From NCBI GenBank assembly GCA_046594885.1, contig JBKJRD010000080.1, positions 1-50,250 of the forward strand: a stretch of 50,250 nucleotides of DNA, read 5' to 3'. The notes beneath the pieces are model-generated. The model was not told the origin of the DNA. It ran no database searches and saw only the letters and a list, made by a program, of their open reading frames with translations. A program made the translations under genes and the position numbers. Source of the stretch: Methylotenera_A sp046594885. GTDB lineage: Bacteria; Pseudomonadota; Gammaproteobacteria; Burkholderiales; Methylophilaceae. Below are positions 7,784 to 16,673 of the stretch, piece by piece; positions within the stretch are counted from its first letter, which is position 1, and each line of letters begins with the position of its first letter.

Positions 7784-8443
7784 ATGGCATTGACGCAGGA
7801 CGAATTAAAACAACAAGTGGCAAAAGCAGCCGTTGACTATGTAAAAAGCGGCATTATTGGGGTTGGCACAGGTTCCACCGCCAACTTTTTTATTGAGGAA
7901 TTAGCTAAAGTAAAACATAAAATTGATGGCGCTGTAGCCAGCAGTGAATCCACCGCACAACGCTTACGCAGCCATGGTATTGAAGTGTTTGATTTAAACA
8001 GCGTTGACCAACTGGATATTTATGTCGATGGTGCAGATGAAATTACCGAGCATCTGCATATGTTAAAAGGTGGTGGTGGCGCATTAACGCGTGAAAAAAT
8101 CGTAGCGGCCGTAGCCAAGCAATTTATTTGTATTTGTGACGAAACCAAATATGTGCCTGTTTTAGGTAAGTTTCCTTTACCTGTAGAAGTATTGCCAATG
8201 GCAAAAAGCTATGTGGCGCGCGAGTTAATGAAACTGGGCGGCCAACCAAAATTACGCGATTTCACCACGGATAACGGCAATGTGATTTTAGATGTGCATG
8301 GCTTAACCATCAGCGACCCGATTGCTTTTGAAGCAAAAGTGAATCAGATTGTAGGCGTTGTGACCAACGGTTTATTTGCGGCACGGCCTGCAAACGTATT
8401 GTTATTGGCGACTGCAGACGGCGTAAAAACTTATACAAAATAA
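7784..8443 (+). CDS. rpiA: Ribose-5-phosphate isomerase A
   Basis: A 219-residue cytoplasmic enzyme interconverting ribose 5-phosphate and ribulose 5-phosphate, central to the pentose phosphate and ribulose monophosphate routes. It shows GVGTGSTANFFIEEL, ASSESTAQRL, VDGADEI (catalytic Asp) and KGGGGALTREK. The ATG at 7784 gives the same length as E. coli RpiA and has AAAGGA just upstream; an in-frame GTG at 7739 would add 15 unneeded residues. In a methylotroph using the RuMP cycle this enzyme supplies ribulose 5-phosphate for formaldehyde fixation, a contextual inference. Confidence 0.96.
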   Translation: MALTQDELKQQVAKAAVDYVKSGIIGVGTGSTANFFIEELAKVKHKIDGAVASSESTAQRLRSHGIEVFDLNSVDQLDIYVDGADEITEHLHMLKGGGGALTREKIVAAVAKQFICICDETKYVPVLGKFPLPVEVLPMAKSYVARELMKLGGQPKLRDFTTDNGNVILDVHGLTISDPIAFEAKVNQIVGVVTNGLFAARPANVLLLATADGVKTYTK

Positions 8444-8557
8444 GTGTTAAGTGATACAGATGCGATTGAATTGACGGTTAGCATCATATTAATGTAATAA
8501 TTTTTTGCTAAGATTATATGAATAAAAATGTAGTCATCATCAAGAAGGGTAGTAACC

Positions 8558-9265
8558 ATGCAATTCGAACACACCTCTAAACAATATGATGCGGAGCTAG
8601 AATCCGTTCGCGCCAAAGTGCTAGAAATGGGCGGCATGGTGGAGCAGCAAATTGTGAATGCGTTAGAGGCGCTTATTAAGGCCGATATTAAATTAGCCAA
8701 AGAAGTGATGGAAGCGGACGCGCGCGTTAACTCGCTTGAAGTGCAGATTGATGAAGATTGTAGTCATATTATCGCGCGTCGCCAACCAGCAGCGGGCGAT
8801 TTACGCATGGTGATGATGATGGTCAAAACCATTACCGATTTAGAGCGTATTGGCGACGAAGCCACCAAAATTGCGCGCACCGCACAGCGCATTTTTGATG
8901 AAGACCGTATGTACAAACCACGCTTTAATGAAATTAATGCGATGGTTAAAATTGTGCGCGAAATGCTGCGTACTTCGCTAGATGCGTTTGCGCGCTTAGA
9001 TGTGAGCCAAACCGTAGAAGTCGCCAAGCAAGATGAGCTAGTCGATGAGCAGTTCCGTGTGGCAATGCGTCAACTGGTGATGTATATGTTGGAAGACCCA
9101 CGCACGATTTCAATGTCGCTAGAAGTGCTATTTGTGGCAAAAGCGGTTGAGCGCATTGGCGACCATGCCAAAAATATTGCGGAATATGTGGTGTATATGG
9201 TAAAAGGCAAAGATGTGCGCCATAGCAGCTTGCAAGAAATGGAACGCGAAATGCTTGAGCCTTAA
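8558..9265 (+). CDS. phoU: Phosphate signalling regulator PhoU
   Basis: A 235-residue all-helical protein made of two PhoU repeats, with the metal-binding-type motifs DLERIGDEATKIA (first repeat) and AVERIGDHAKNIAEY (second repeat). PhoU links the Pst transporter to the PhoR kinase and keeps the Pho regulon off when phosphate is sufficient. It stands alone here: there are no pst or phoBR genes around it. It follows rpiA by about 115 bases, and AAGAAGGG precedes the ATG. A long perfect hairpin downstream (9288-9336) should end transcription. Confidence 0.95.
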   Translation: MQFEHTSKQYDAELESVRAKVLEMGGMVEQQIVNALEALIKADIKLAKEVMEADARVNSLEVQIDEDCSHIIARRQPAAGDLRMVMMMVKTITDLERIGDEATKIARTAQRIFDEDRMYKPRFNEINAMVKIVREMLRTSLDAFARLDVSQTVEVAKQDELVDEQFRVAMRQLVMYMLEDPRTISMSLEVLFVAKAVERIGDHAKNIAEYVVYMVKGKDVRHSSLQEMEREMLEP

Positions 9266-9287
9266 ATTAGAGTTCGCTTGTTCAATA

Positions 9288-9336
9288 TTAACCAAAATAG
9301 AGTGTTAAGTTAAACTTAACACTCTATTTTGGTTAA
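9288..9336. terminator. Perfect 24-bp inverted repeat between phoU and the MscS gene
   Basis: Arms at 9288-9311 and 9313-9336 are exact reverse complements separated by one base. On the plus strand a short T-poor tail follows, and on the minus strand the flank is AT rich, so it probably acts as a bidirectional terminator for the convergent genes. The inner parts of both arms are copies of the GTTAAGT heptamer facing each other. Confidence 0.75.
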
Positions 9337-9363
9337 AAAACATAACCTTATGAAGATTTAAAT

Positions 9364-10233
9364 CTATCTTGCTTGAGCAGATAACTGATGAACAGATAGT
9401 TGTGGGAACGGAATTTCAATACCTTGCGCATCAAACGCTTGTTTAATATTTTTTAAGTATTCGCGGCGAACGCCCCATTGCTCTAATGGCAATACTTTAA
9501 AACGGCAACGTATCACCACAGATGAATCGGCTAGATTTTCAACGCCAGCCATTTCCATATCACCCAGAATTTTATGCTTGAAATCTTCTTGATTTCTCAA
9601 CTGTTGACCAACCTCTGTCATGACTTGCATCACAGTCGCTACATCTTCTTTATAGGCCACGCTAACATCAATCACCGCTTGCGCAAAGCCGCGACTCATA
9701 TTGGTCACCGCGCCAATGATGCCATTTGGTACATAGTGCACATTGCCGCTGTAATCACGCATTTTGATGTAGCGCAGCGTCACTTCTTCTACCAGGCCAC
9801 TTTTGTCAGCCGCTTCCACCACATCGCCTTGGCGAATTTGGTTTTCTAACAAAATGAAAAAGCCAGTAAAGTAATCTTTAATTAAATGTTGCGCGCCAAA
9901 ACCAACCGCCACGCCCACAATGCCAGCCGCGGCCAAGATTGGGGCGATAGATATGCCAAGCTCATGCAATATTTCTACGCCACTTATCAGCACAATAATA
10001 AGCGTGGCCACATATTTAATCACCCGGGCAAGCGTATCGATGCGCTTTATTTCTTCAGAGTTTTCAATGGCTTGCAGGCTAAGGTAGGATTTCAGATAAA
10101 TAATCAATTTCTTACTCAATTTCATCAACACTAAAGCGATGAACAAAATAAGCACAATGCGTAACCCCGCTTTAGATACCAGCAACAACTGCTCTGGTGC
10201 ACTTAACCCAATATTAATTAAGAAATCTTCCAT
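9364..10233 (-). CDS. Small-conductance mechanosensitive channel, MscS family
   Basis: A 289-residue inner-membrane channel that opens under membrane tension to release solutes after osmotic downshock. Hydrophobic segments lie at about 15-40, 68-90 and 93-125; the last, pore-lining helix carries the glycine/alanine-rich AAAGIVGVAVGFGAQ pattern, followed by the beta-domain signature FFILLENQIRQGDVVEA. The length is close to E. coli MscS (286). It lies just downstream of the sucrose operon on the same strand (gap of 45 bases), so it may be co-transcribed; release of accumulated sucrose on downshock would make functional sense, but this is inferred. Confidence 0.9.
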   Translation of the reverse strand: MEDFLINIGLSAPEQLLLVSKAGLRIVLILFIALVLMKLSKKLIIYLKSYLSLQAIENSEEIKRIDTLARVIKYVATLIIVLISGVEILHELGISIAPILAAAGIVGVAVGFGAQHLIKDYFTGFFILLENQIRQGDVVEAADKSGLVEEVTLRYIKMRDYSGNVHYVPNGIIGAVTNMSRGFAQAVIDVSVAYKEDVATVMQVMTEVGQQLRNQEDFKHKILGDMEMAGVENLADSSVVIRCRFKVLPLEQWGVRREYLKNIKQAFDAQGIEIPFPQLSVHQLSAQAR

Positions 10234-10278
10234 GCATCTCCTTCATTTAAAATCATTAAAACTGAGTGTAAAAAGTGG

Positions 10279-12231
10279 TTAAGTCTCTATCCAAAGCATG
10301 CCTTGCGGCCGTATATTTATCATTGAAGAACTTAAATCTAATGTTTGATCTGCAAATAAATCTCTAACCTGGCTATGCTGCAGCAAACCTAATTTACGCA
10401 ATGCGCTAACATCTAGTTGCTGTTCGCTATGATCAAAATTGCAAATCACTAACACGCGCGGATGATTTCCTGTGCCATCGAATCGCACAAAACAGAATAA
10501 ATGGGGGTTTTCCAATACAATCAATTCGCGATTATTGTGATCAGCAAAAGCAGTCACTTCTTTTCTGGTCGCAATCATTTTTTTTAGCCCAGAAAAAATC
10601 CGTTGCTCAATGGTGCCTTTTTCGTTTCTAAGCTGACTATGTTGCCAATTCATAGCGGGTCGATGAATCCAGCGATTATCATTTTTTTTGTGATCATCTG
10701 CCAAATAAGCTTGGTCGTTCAAGGTGCCAATCGCGTCACCATAATAAATCAGCGGAATACCGCCAAACGCCAGAATAAACCCGTGCAATAGCAAAATGGT
10801 ATCAATACTGCGGTCAATCGCCGCGGCATCGTTTTTTTCAAGGGCTGTTTCTAAGCCAGCCAGTGACGCGAGTGAACCTGCAATGCGCGCATCGCCATTT
10901 TTTTTGTTGGTACCAAAAGCAACGCCTCTGGCAATCGAATCGGGGAATTGACCAGTGTAATGATTGAGTAAAAATTGCCGATGCAAGCTTGGTTCATAGC
11001 CAGCCAAGCGAATGTCATTGTCATCAAAACCTAACCCAATATCGTCGTGACAACGCACATAATTTAACCAAGTTGCGCGCTCTAATTTATCGGGAATAGA
11101 ACGAATGGCATAATTAAGCAAGGTGGCTTTTTTGGTGGCAACCGCCTCCCACAACAAAGCCATTAAGGTTGCGTTATATGCAATTTCGCATTCTTTGGCA
11201 TTAATGGCATCTTCGCCAAAATACTTAATCACTTCTACAGGTGCCACAATCGCCTCGGCAATAAATAGAACCCCTGGTGCAGTTACTTGGCAGCAATCTT
11301 TCATTAATTGCAATATCAGATGCGCTTCACGCTCGTTCTGGCAGGTGCTACCAATTTTTTTCCATAAAAAAGCCACCGCATCCAACCGAATCACATCTGC
11401 GCCATGATTGGCCCAAAATAAAATAATATCTACCATCTCGGTAAATACCGCTGGGTTTTGATAATTCAAATCCCATTGGTAGTCATTAAACACAGTCATC
11501 ACCCATTTGCCCATCTGGGCATCCCAAGTAAAGTTACCGGGTGCATTTTCGGGGAATATTTCTGGCATGGTTTCTTCGTACAAATCTGGTGTGCTGCGGT
11601 CATCAAACACATAATAATAGTCTTGGTATTTTTGTTCGCCCGCCCGCGCCTGAACCGCCCACGCTTGCTCATCTGAGGTGTGATTCAACACCACATCTAG
11701 CACCAACAAAGTGTCACGCTTTTTTAAATTAGCTATTAAGTCATCCAAATCGGCTAAGGTGCCAGCTTCTTCATGGATTTTTCTAAAATCACGCACGGCA
11801 TAGCCGCCATCGCTTTTACCTTTTGGGCAATCTAAAATAGGCATGATGTGCAGCATATTGATACCTAAATCTTGTAAATAACTGAGCTTGGTTTTTAAGC
11901 CTTTCAAATCGCCAGAAAACTCCTTGCAATACAGCGCATAACCCACCCATTGCTGGCTTAAAAACCAGTCATGATTTTTTTCTCTGGCTTGATCTAGCTT
12001 GCGTAGCTTTTGTGAGCGCGCAATATAAGATTGCAGCAACACCTTGACCAACTGGGTTAATTGCGCTTTAAAATCTGCACGCTTGCCATATAGTTGATGA
12101 AATAGTGAATAGATTGCATAAAAATTGGCGCCTAATCGCGTATAGAAATATTGCAGATTTTTATCTTTAATATCGCTTTCAATCTCGGTCAGAATATCAT
12201 TGAGCAATGAATGTGAAACTTGTTCGTACAT
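10279..12231 (-). CDS. ams: Amylosucrase / sucrose-active GH13 enzyme
   Basis: A 650-residue GH13 glucosidase that cleaves sucrose and transfers glucose to an alpha-1,4-glucan or water. The GH13 catalytic set is visible: nucleophile D284 in VIRLDAVAF, acid/base E326 in LFIAEAIV, and the HDD motif at 395-397 in YVRCHDD; DVVLNH at about 179-184 is conserved region I. An N-terminal helical domain (about 1-90) and the length match amylosucrases (about 630-650). There is no signal peptide, so it is cytosolic. It is the last gene of fructokinase - SPS - amylosucrase, three bases after the SPS stop. Plain sucrose hydrolase activity is the main alternative. Confidence 0.9.
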   Translation of the reverse strand: MYEQVSHSLLNDILTEIESDIKDKNLQYFYTRLGANFYAIYSLFHQLYGKRADFKAQLTQLVKVLLQSYIARSQKLRKLDQAREKNHDWFLSQQWVGYALYCKEFSGDLKGLKTKLSYLQDLGINMLHIMPILDCPKGKSDGGYAVRDFRKIHEEAGTLADLDDLIANLKKRDTLLVLDVVLNHTSDEQAWAVQARAGEQKYQDYYYVFDDRSTPDLYEETMPEIFPENAPGNFTWDAQMGKWVMTVFNDYQWDLNYQNPAVFTEMVDIILFWANHGADVIRLDAVAFLWKKIGSTCQNEREAHLILQLMKDCCQVTAPGVLFIAEAIVAPVEVIKYFGEDAINAKECEIAYNATLMALLWEAVATKKATLLNYAIRSIPDKLERATWLNYVRCHDDIGLGFDDNDIRLAGYEPSLHRQFLLNHYTGQFPDSIARGVAFGTNKKNGDARIAGSLASLAGLETALEKNDAAAIDRSIDTILLLHGFILAFGGIPLIYYGDAIGTLNDQAYLADDHKKNDNRWIHRPAMNWQHSQLRNEKGTIEQRIFSGLKKMIATRKEVTAFADHNNRELIVLENPHLFCFVRFDGTGNHPRVLVICNFDHSEQQLDVSALRKLGLLQHSQVRDLFADQTLDLSSSMINIRPQGMLWIET

Positions 12232-12234
12232 AAT

Positions 12235-14433
12235 TTATTCGTCCGATTGTTGGGTTAAGTTTGGCTGTTGTTGATTAAAACCATAGTGGGCAAGGCCTTC
12301 TAAAATGCCTGCTGCGTAATGATTTGAGGCGAAATAAATATGCTCACGCTGGCGCAGTTTTTCTAATTCTTGACTATAATTGCCCACCACAATTGCGCGC
12401 GTATCGCCAATGAGCATTTCAATATCGTTGCCCGAATCGCCTGCCACCATAAAGTTTTCAAGCGGCAAACCCCATTTATAAGCCAAGTAGCGAATAGCAT
12501 GACCTTTAGAAGCGCGCACTGGCAGTACATCTAAAAATTCTTCATGCGAATAAATCAGCTGGGCGTGCAGATTGCATTGGCGTAGATGATTTTGAATTTC
12601 GCTCAATGGTGGCATCTTATCTGGCGTTGCTATATAGCTTAATTTAAATTCACGCTGATTGTCTGGCGCTTGCAAGCTTAAGCCAGGAAAATGACTTAAC
12701 GCTTTTTCTAGCGCATCTTTTCGCCACATATAACGAATATGCGCTGACCAACCCGTATCGGGCACCAATTTCTTGCCATAATGGATTTCAGAACCCACAG
12801 AAGTAATCAGCACATCAGGTATATTAACCTGATTTTTTTTCAGTATTTCAATCGCACTTTCTAGCGGCCGACCAGTTGCCACACCAAAAATACATTGCTT
12901 TTTATTCTGCTCAATCCAAACGGTTAAGTTTTTAAGCGATTTTTTATGACCAACTAAAGTATTATCAATATCACTGATTAATGCCATTTTAGCTAATGGT
13001 ATACGCGATTTTTCGGCACTTAAGATAAGCGCATGCTGGCGACGCAAACGTTTTTGGTCGCGACGTAATAACCGCCGCACTTCTTTCATGTATTTTTCTA
13101 CATGGGCCGTCCAGCTGTAATTACGCCAAACGCCCACCAACCCGCTATTTGCCCATTTGCGCCATTGTTTTTTATCAGCTAAGCCTTGCAATAAAGCTTC
13201 TGCTATTGCTGCGCTGTCTAAAGTATCGACAATTAAGCCATTGCGGCAATTGCCCAAAATATCGCGCGGCCCGCCATCGTCTGGCGCAACAAACGGCAAG
13301 CCGCTAGCAGCCGCTTCAATGAGCGTTAAACCAAATGGCTCGGTAAAGGCGGGGTTTACAAACAGGCCGCGACGTCTTGCGGCTAGGCGGTATAGTTCGG
13401 GCACGTCTTCTTGCGCGACAAATTTAGGAATCGCGACTTTTCCCCATAAATCGTAACGGTCCAAATCAAACAATAATTGACTCATCACTTTTTGCTGCGA
13501 TTCTTCTAAATCGCGAATGTCTTCGCGCGTGCCAGCCACTATGAGCAAATTCGCCGCTTGTTGTAGCTCAGGGCTATTACCATAGGCTTCAATTAAGCCA
13601 TGAATATTTTTTCTGATGTCTGGTCTGCAGATTGAAAAAATTAACGGCTTTTCGGGATTCACTAAGTAACTATCGATTTTTTGCTGAATGGACGTTTTTT
13701 GCTTAATGCGCGCAGGCGGTAAAAATCTGGATGTATCGGTTCCAGGTGGAATCACGCTAAAGCGTGATTGATTAAAATTATTGTACATGCCATATTGCTG
13801 CTCAATCTCTTGCTTGGTGCTGGTCACAATTAAAGAGGCGTGTTGAATAATATCTTCCTCAACCGCAATACGCCGATTAAAATTAAATTGCTTTTCAATC
13901 GCGGATGCTTTTCTGCCGCTGGCCATCAAGCGCTCACGCTTGGGGCGACCCAGAGAATGGCCCGTGTGAATTTGCGGAATACCAAGCAGTAAAGACAATT
14001 GCTGACCAACATAGCCTGCGTCGGCATAATGTGTATGAATTAAATCGGGAATCCGATTTTGTTGCCTTAAAAAATGTAAGGCTTTATCGACTACTTGGTC
14101 TAAATGCGGCCACAAAAGCTCTTTGCGTAAATAACGTTTGGGGCCGCAGCGCATACGAATAATGCGCGCACCTTTGCCAATTGGTTCTTCTGGCTTGGTG
14201 TAATCTTGCGCTAGGCTATCGTCCTCAATCAAACGCGTTAATAAATCTACTTGATCAACCCCTGCATGCTTTGCTAAGGTTCGCGCCAGTTCCACCACAT
14301 AAGTGGTTTGGCCGCCAGTATCTGCATCCACGCCCAACTCCATCTCTGTCGCGCGAATTAGGCCGTGCATGCTAATCATTAGCACATAGATAGGGCTTTC
14401 AGATTTTTGTTGCGGATCAATCATAGGTTCCAA
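12235..14433 (-). CDS. sps: Sucrose-phosphate synthase fused to a sucrose-phosphatase-like HAD domain
   Basis: A 732-residue two-domain enzyme. The GT4 part (about 15-460) has the SPS-type start MISMHGLI..DTGGQTTYVVELA and the E-x7-E motif E365..E373 in EPFGLTLIE; it joins UDP- or ADP-glucose to fructose 6-phosphate. The C-terminal part (about 480-720) is a HAD phosphatase with DIDNT (D488, D490), ATGRP and GDSGNDIEML (D666, D670), all catalytic aspartates present, so it may hydrolyse sucrose 6-phosphate in the same polypeptide. Its start overlaps the fructokinase gene by 13 bases and its stop nearly touches the amylosucrase start, indicating a tight operon. Sucrose serves as compatible solute or store in several methylotrophs. 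Confidence 0.92.
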   Translation of the reverse strand: MEPMIDPQQKSESPIYVLMISMHGLIRATEMELGVDADTGGQTTYVVELARTLAKHAGVDQVDLLTRLIEDDSLAQDYTKPEEPIGKGARIIRMRCGPKRYLRKELLWPHLDQVVDKALHFLRQQNRIPDLIHTHYADAGYVGQQLSLLLGIPQIHTGHSLGRPKRERLMASGRKASAIEKQFNFNRRIAVEEDIIQHASLIVTSTKQEIEQQYGMYNNFNQSRFSVIPPGTDTSRFLPPARIKQKTSIQQKIDSYLVNPEKPLIFSICRPDIRKNIHGLIEAYGNSPELQQAANLLIVAGTREDIRDLEESQQKVMSQLLFDLDRYDLWGKVAIPKFVAQEDVPELYRLAARRRGLFVNPAFTEPFGLTLIEAAASGLPFVAPDDGGPRDILGNCRNGLIVDTLDSAAIAEALLQGLADKKQWRKWANSGLVGVWRNYSWTAHVEKYMKEVRRLLRRDQKRLRRQHALILSAEKSRIPLAKMALISDIDNTLVGHKKSLKNLTVWIEQNKKQCIFGVATGRPLESAIEILKKNQVNIPDVLITSVGSEIHYGKKLVPDTGWSAHIRYMWRKDALEKALSHFPGLSLQAPDNQREFKLSYIATPDKMPPLSEIQNHLRQCNLHAQLIYSHEEFLDVLPVRASKGHAIRYLAYKWGLPLENFMVAGDSGNDIEMLIGDTRAIVVGNYSQELEKLRQREHIYFASNHYAAGILEGLAHYGFNQQQPNLTQQSDE

Positions 14434-15347
14434 TTGTGCATAAATGGCTTATAAAAATCTAAATCGGCTGGTGCGCCACCACGCACGCCACAAATAGCGC
14501 TGGCAAACTGGTTGGCGCGGTTAAGTGTAGTGGTGTCATCCCAATCTAAACTGTGCGCTAGAATACAGACGGCAGAAAATGCATCGCCCGCGCCAACAGT
14601 ATCAACCATCACGGTTTGATTCACCACTTCATCTGTCTTGGTTAACACTTCACCATTGGTCATCCAAGCGCCTGCTGCGCCTGCTGTGACAATGATCTGC
14701 TTGATACTAAACTCTTTGATTAGTGTGGCTGCTTTTTGGTCATCGTCTGCTGCATCTATTTTGAAAAACTTTGCAATTATGCTGAGCTCTTCTTCATTTA
14801 ATTTCACAATATCACTACGTAACAGTGAACGGCGTATGGTGTGTTTGTTGTAAAACGGCGCGCGCAAGTTAACATCTAAAAAACGCGGACATTTCCCATC
14901 TTCTAAAAATTTATCGAGCGCTAATCTTGATTGCATGCCCCGCTGCGCTAATGTGCCAAAATAAACCATCTCTGGCTTAAGTAACATGGTGACCATGTGC
15001 GTGATGCCCGCATGAATATGGTCGTAAGCTTGATCTTGCAAAATTTCAAAACGATGACCGGTGTCGGTTAAATGCACGTTCACTTGACCTGTTGGATAAA
15101 TCGCATCAATTTGCAATCCAGAAACATCCATTTTTAATCGCTGCATTTCTTGCAAAAGCAATGTGCGTAAGGCGTCATGCCCTGTGCGCGTGATCATCAC
15201 AGGATGCAAACCAAAAGCCTGCAGATGACGCGCCACATTAAATGGCGCACCGCCAAGCACTGTTTCATCAGGAAATATATCCGCTAATACTTCGCCAAAT
15301 ATGCCAATCACTTTTGGTGATTGCGTTGCTGTTTCGTTGGGTGACAA
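14421..15347 (-). CDS. frk: PfkB-family carbohydrate kinase, probably fructokinase
   Basis: A 308-residue PfkB/ribokinase-fold sugar kinase with GGAPFNVARHL at about 32-42 and the C-terminal signature DTVGAGDAFSAV, in which D255 is the catalytic base. In this operon it should phosphorylate the fructose released by amylosucrase and feed it back as fructose 6-phosphate. The start is TTG at 15345-15347, with AAGGAG five bases before it. It is the first gene of the sucrose operon and overlaps the SPS gene by 13 bases. Substrate is inferred from the neighbours; the fold alone does not fix it. Confidence 0.88.
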   Translation of the reverse strand: MSPNETATQSPKVIGIFGEVLADIFPDETVLGGAPFNVARHLQAFGLHPVMITRTGHDALRTLLLQEMQRLKMDVSGLQIDAIYPTGQVNVHLTDTGHRFEILQDQAYDHIHAGITHMVTMLLKPEMVYFGTLAQRGMQSRLALDKFLEDGKCPRFLDVNLRAPFYNKHTIRRSLLRSDIVKLNEEELSIIAKFFKIDAADDDQKAATLIKEFSIKQIIVTAGAAGAWMTNGEVLTKTDEVVNQTVMVDTVGAGDAFSAVCILAHSLDWDDTTTLNRANQFASAICGVRGGAPADLDFYKPFMHNWNL

Positions 15348-15562
15348 TATTGCTCCTTACTAAATAACCGTTTGCCTATTGCTTTCAGGTGAAAAGCCTC
15401 ATCACATTTTGCATTTAAGCAGCCGTCTCAAAATTGATTACTGATGTCGCAAAAAAATTGCGCTTTTAAATGGGTTAAGTAGCGCTATTTTGTCGTCAAT
15501 GAACAGGCAGCAAGGTTAACTTAACGCTGCGTCTAACCAAAAAAAACCACCTATAAATCAGC

Positions 15563-16069
15563 TTATAAATCACTTAGCGGAACTAAACCCGCCCCCATAT
15601 CTTTACTATTCACTTGCAAAGACAGTTGTGCCAAATTTTGCGTTAACATTGCCAGCGTATCGACATCCAGATGATCCAGCGCATCGCGCAATACACCTCT
15701 TGGTGAAGGTGGCGCATTTTTAATCATTGCTAAACCTAGTTCGGTTAGCGACAAACGCACCACGCGCTGATCTGTTGTTTCACGTTTTTTTTCAATCAAG
15801 TTTTTTTTAACCAACTTTTCAATCAGATTACTGGCAGTAGATTGATGAATCGCTAAATTATTAGCTAACTCAGACACCTTTAAATCAGGCACTTTGTGCA
15901 GTTCGTACAGCACCCAAAGTTGCGAACTGCTAATGCCGCATGCCGCCTCAGTATCACTTAAATGTTTTTTGACCGAGCTAAAAATCACGCGAAAATGCTG
16001 TAAGGAAGCATTCGCTAATTTAGCTTGTAACTGCGCTTGATTTATTAATAATGCTGGTTTTTCAGTCAT
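15563..16069 (-). CDS. MarR-family transcriptional regulator
   Basis: A 168-residue winged-helix regulator. The DNA-binding part includes LKVSELANNLAIHQSTASNLIEK (recognition helix) and the wing KKRETTDQRVVRLSLTELG, flanked by dimerisation helices. It lies 215 bases upstream of the sucrose operon on the same strand, so it might control that operon, but no copy of its candidate operator is visible there. An 18-bp perfect palindrome about 100 bases ahead of its own start (16161-16178) suggests autoregulation. MarR regulators are known to control osmolyte genes (for example EctR of methanotrophs), a parallel only. Confidence 0.88.
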   Translation of the reverse strand: MTEKPALLINQAQLQAKLANASLQHFRVIFSSVKKHLSDTEAACGISSSQLWVLYELHKVPDLKVSELANNLAIHQSTASNLIEKLVKKNLIEKKRETTDQRVVRLSLTELGLAMIKNAPPSPRGVLRDALDHLDVDTLAMLTQNLAQLSLQVNSKDMGAGLVPLSDL

Positions 16070-16160
16070 ATCTCTGCGTTAAATTTATCTGATTGAGTGA
16101 AACGTAGCGTAAAAATATTGTTAACTTTTTTACGCATAGATTTAAGTTTAACCCAACATT

Positions 16161-16192
16161 TATATTTGTACAAATATATTTTGTGCAAATAT
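16161..16192. promoter_or_regulatory. MarR-type palindromic operator pair
   Basis: TATATTTGTACAAATATA (16161-16178) is a perfect 18-bp palindrome. It overlaps a second, imperfect dyad ATATTTTGTGCAAATAT at 16176-16192, so the core TTGTNCAAA occurs twice about 15 bases apart. The site is some 90 bases ahead of the MarR gene on the minus strand and behind yggX, as expected for an autoregulatory site. Confidence 0.6.
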
Positions 16193-16251
16193 AATTAAGT
16201 TAATAATAAGCTTTAAGCGCACCCAATCTATAATTGGTAGCGTTAACCCAT

Positions 16252-16277
16252 AAAAAAACCACACTTTATGTGTGGTT
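16252..16277 (-). terminator. Intrinsic terminator of yggX
   Basis: On the minus strand AACCACAC, a 5-base loop and GTGTGGTT are followed by a run of seven T. It separates yggX from the MarR promoter. Confidence 0.85.
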
Positions 16278-16310
16278 CTAATTTTTAATCAAATCTTGAA
16301 TTGATCAGCA

Positions 16311-16580
16311 TTATGTTGGTGGGACATAGCCGCTCGCGGTGTCCGCGCCTTCTCCAAAAAAATATTTCTCTGTTTGTTCTCTCAAATATTGGCGTGCTGC
16401 TGGGTCTGCCAAACTAAGCCGATTTTCATTCACTAACATGGTTTGCTGCTTTAACCATGCCGCCCAAGCTTCTTTAGAAACTTGCATATAAATGCGTTTG
16501 CCCAGCTCTCCTGGGTATGGCGGAAAATCCATGCCATCTAATTCTTTACCTAATTTAATACAGTGAACTGTGCGCGCCAT
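16311..16580 (-). CDS. yggX: Probable Fe(2+)-trafficking protein YggX
   Basis: An 89-residue protein with the conserved YggX pattern: RTVHCIKLGKELDGMDFPPY (residues 3-22, one Cys at 7), PGELGKRI, WLKQQTMLVNENRL and a C-terminal YFFGEGAD. It is thought to limit oxidative damage to iron-sulphur clusters by handling labile iron. In other bacteria it often follows mutY; here it stands alone, divergent from dgkA. It ends with its own terminator. Confidence 0.96.
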   Translation of the reverse strand: MARTVHCIKLGKELDGMDFPPYPGELGKRIYMQVSKEAWAAWLKQQTMLVNENRLSLADPAARQYLREQTEKYFFGEGADTASGYVPPT

Positions 16581-16673
16581 TTAAAAAACCCTTTTGCAAA
16601 TTAATTCGAGACAAAACAATATGATAACGCATGTTAAAATAATTGAATTAATTTTCATCATCGATAAACTATC

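Noticed and set aside
8444..8557. Pho box ahead of phoU
   Set aside because: No CTGTCATA-type direct repeat is visible in the gap.
15348..15562. MarR operator copy before the sucrose operon
   Set aside because: No TTGTNCAAA palindrome occurs there; only weak spaced dyads (GCGCT..AGCGC) were found.
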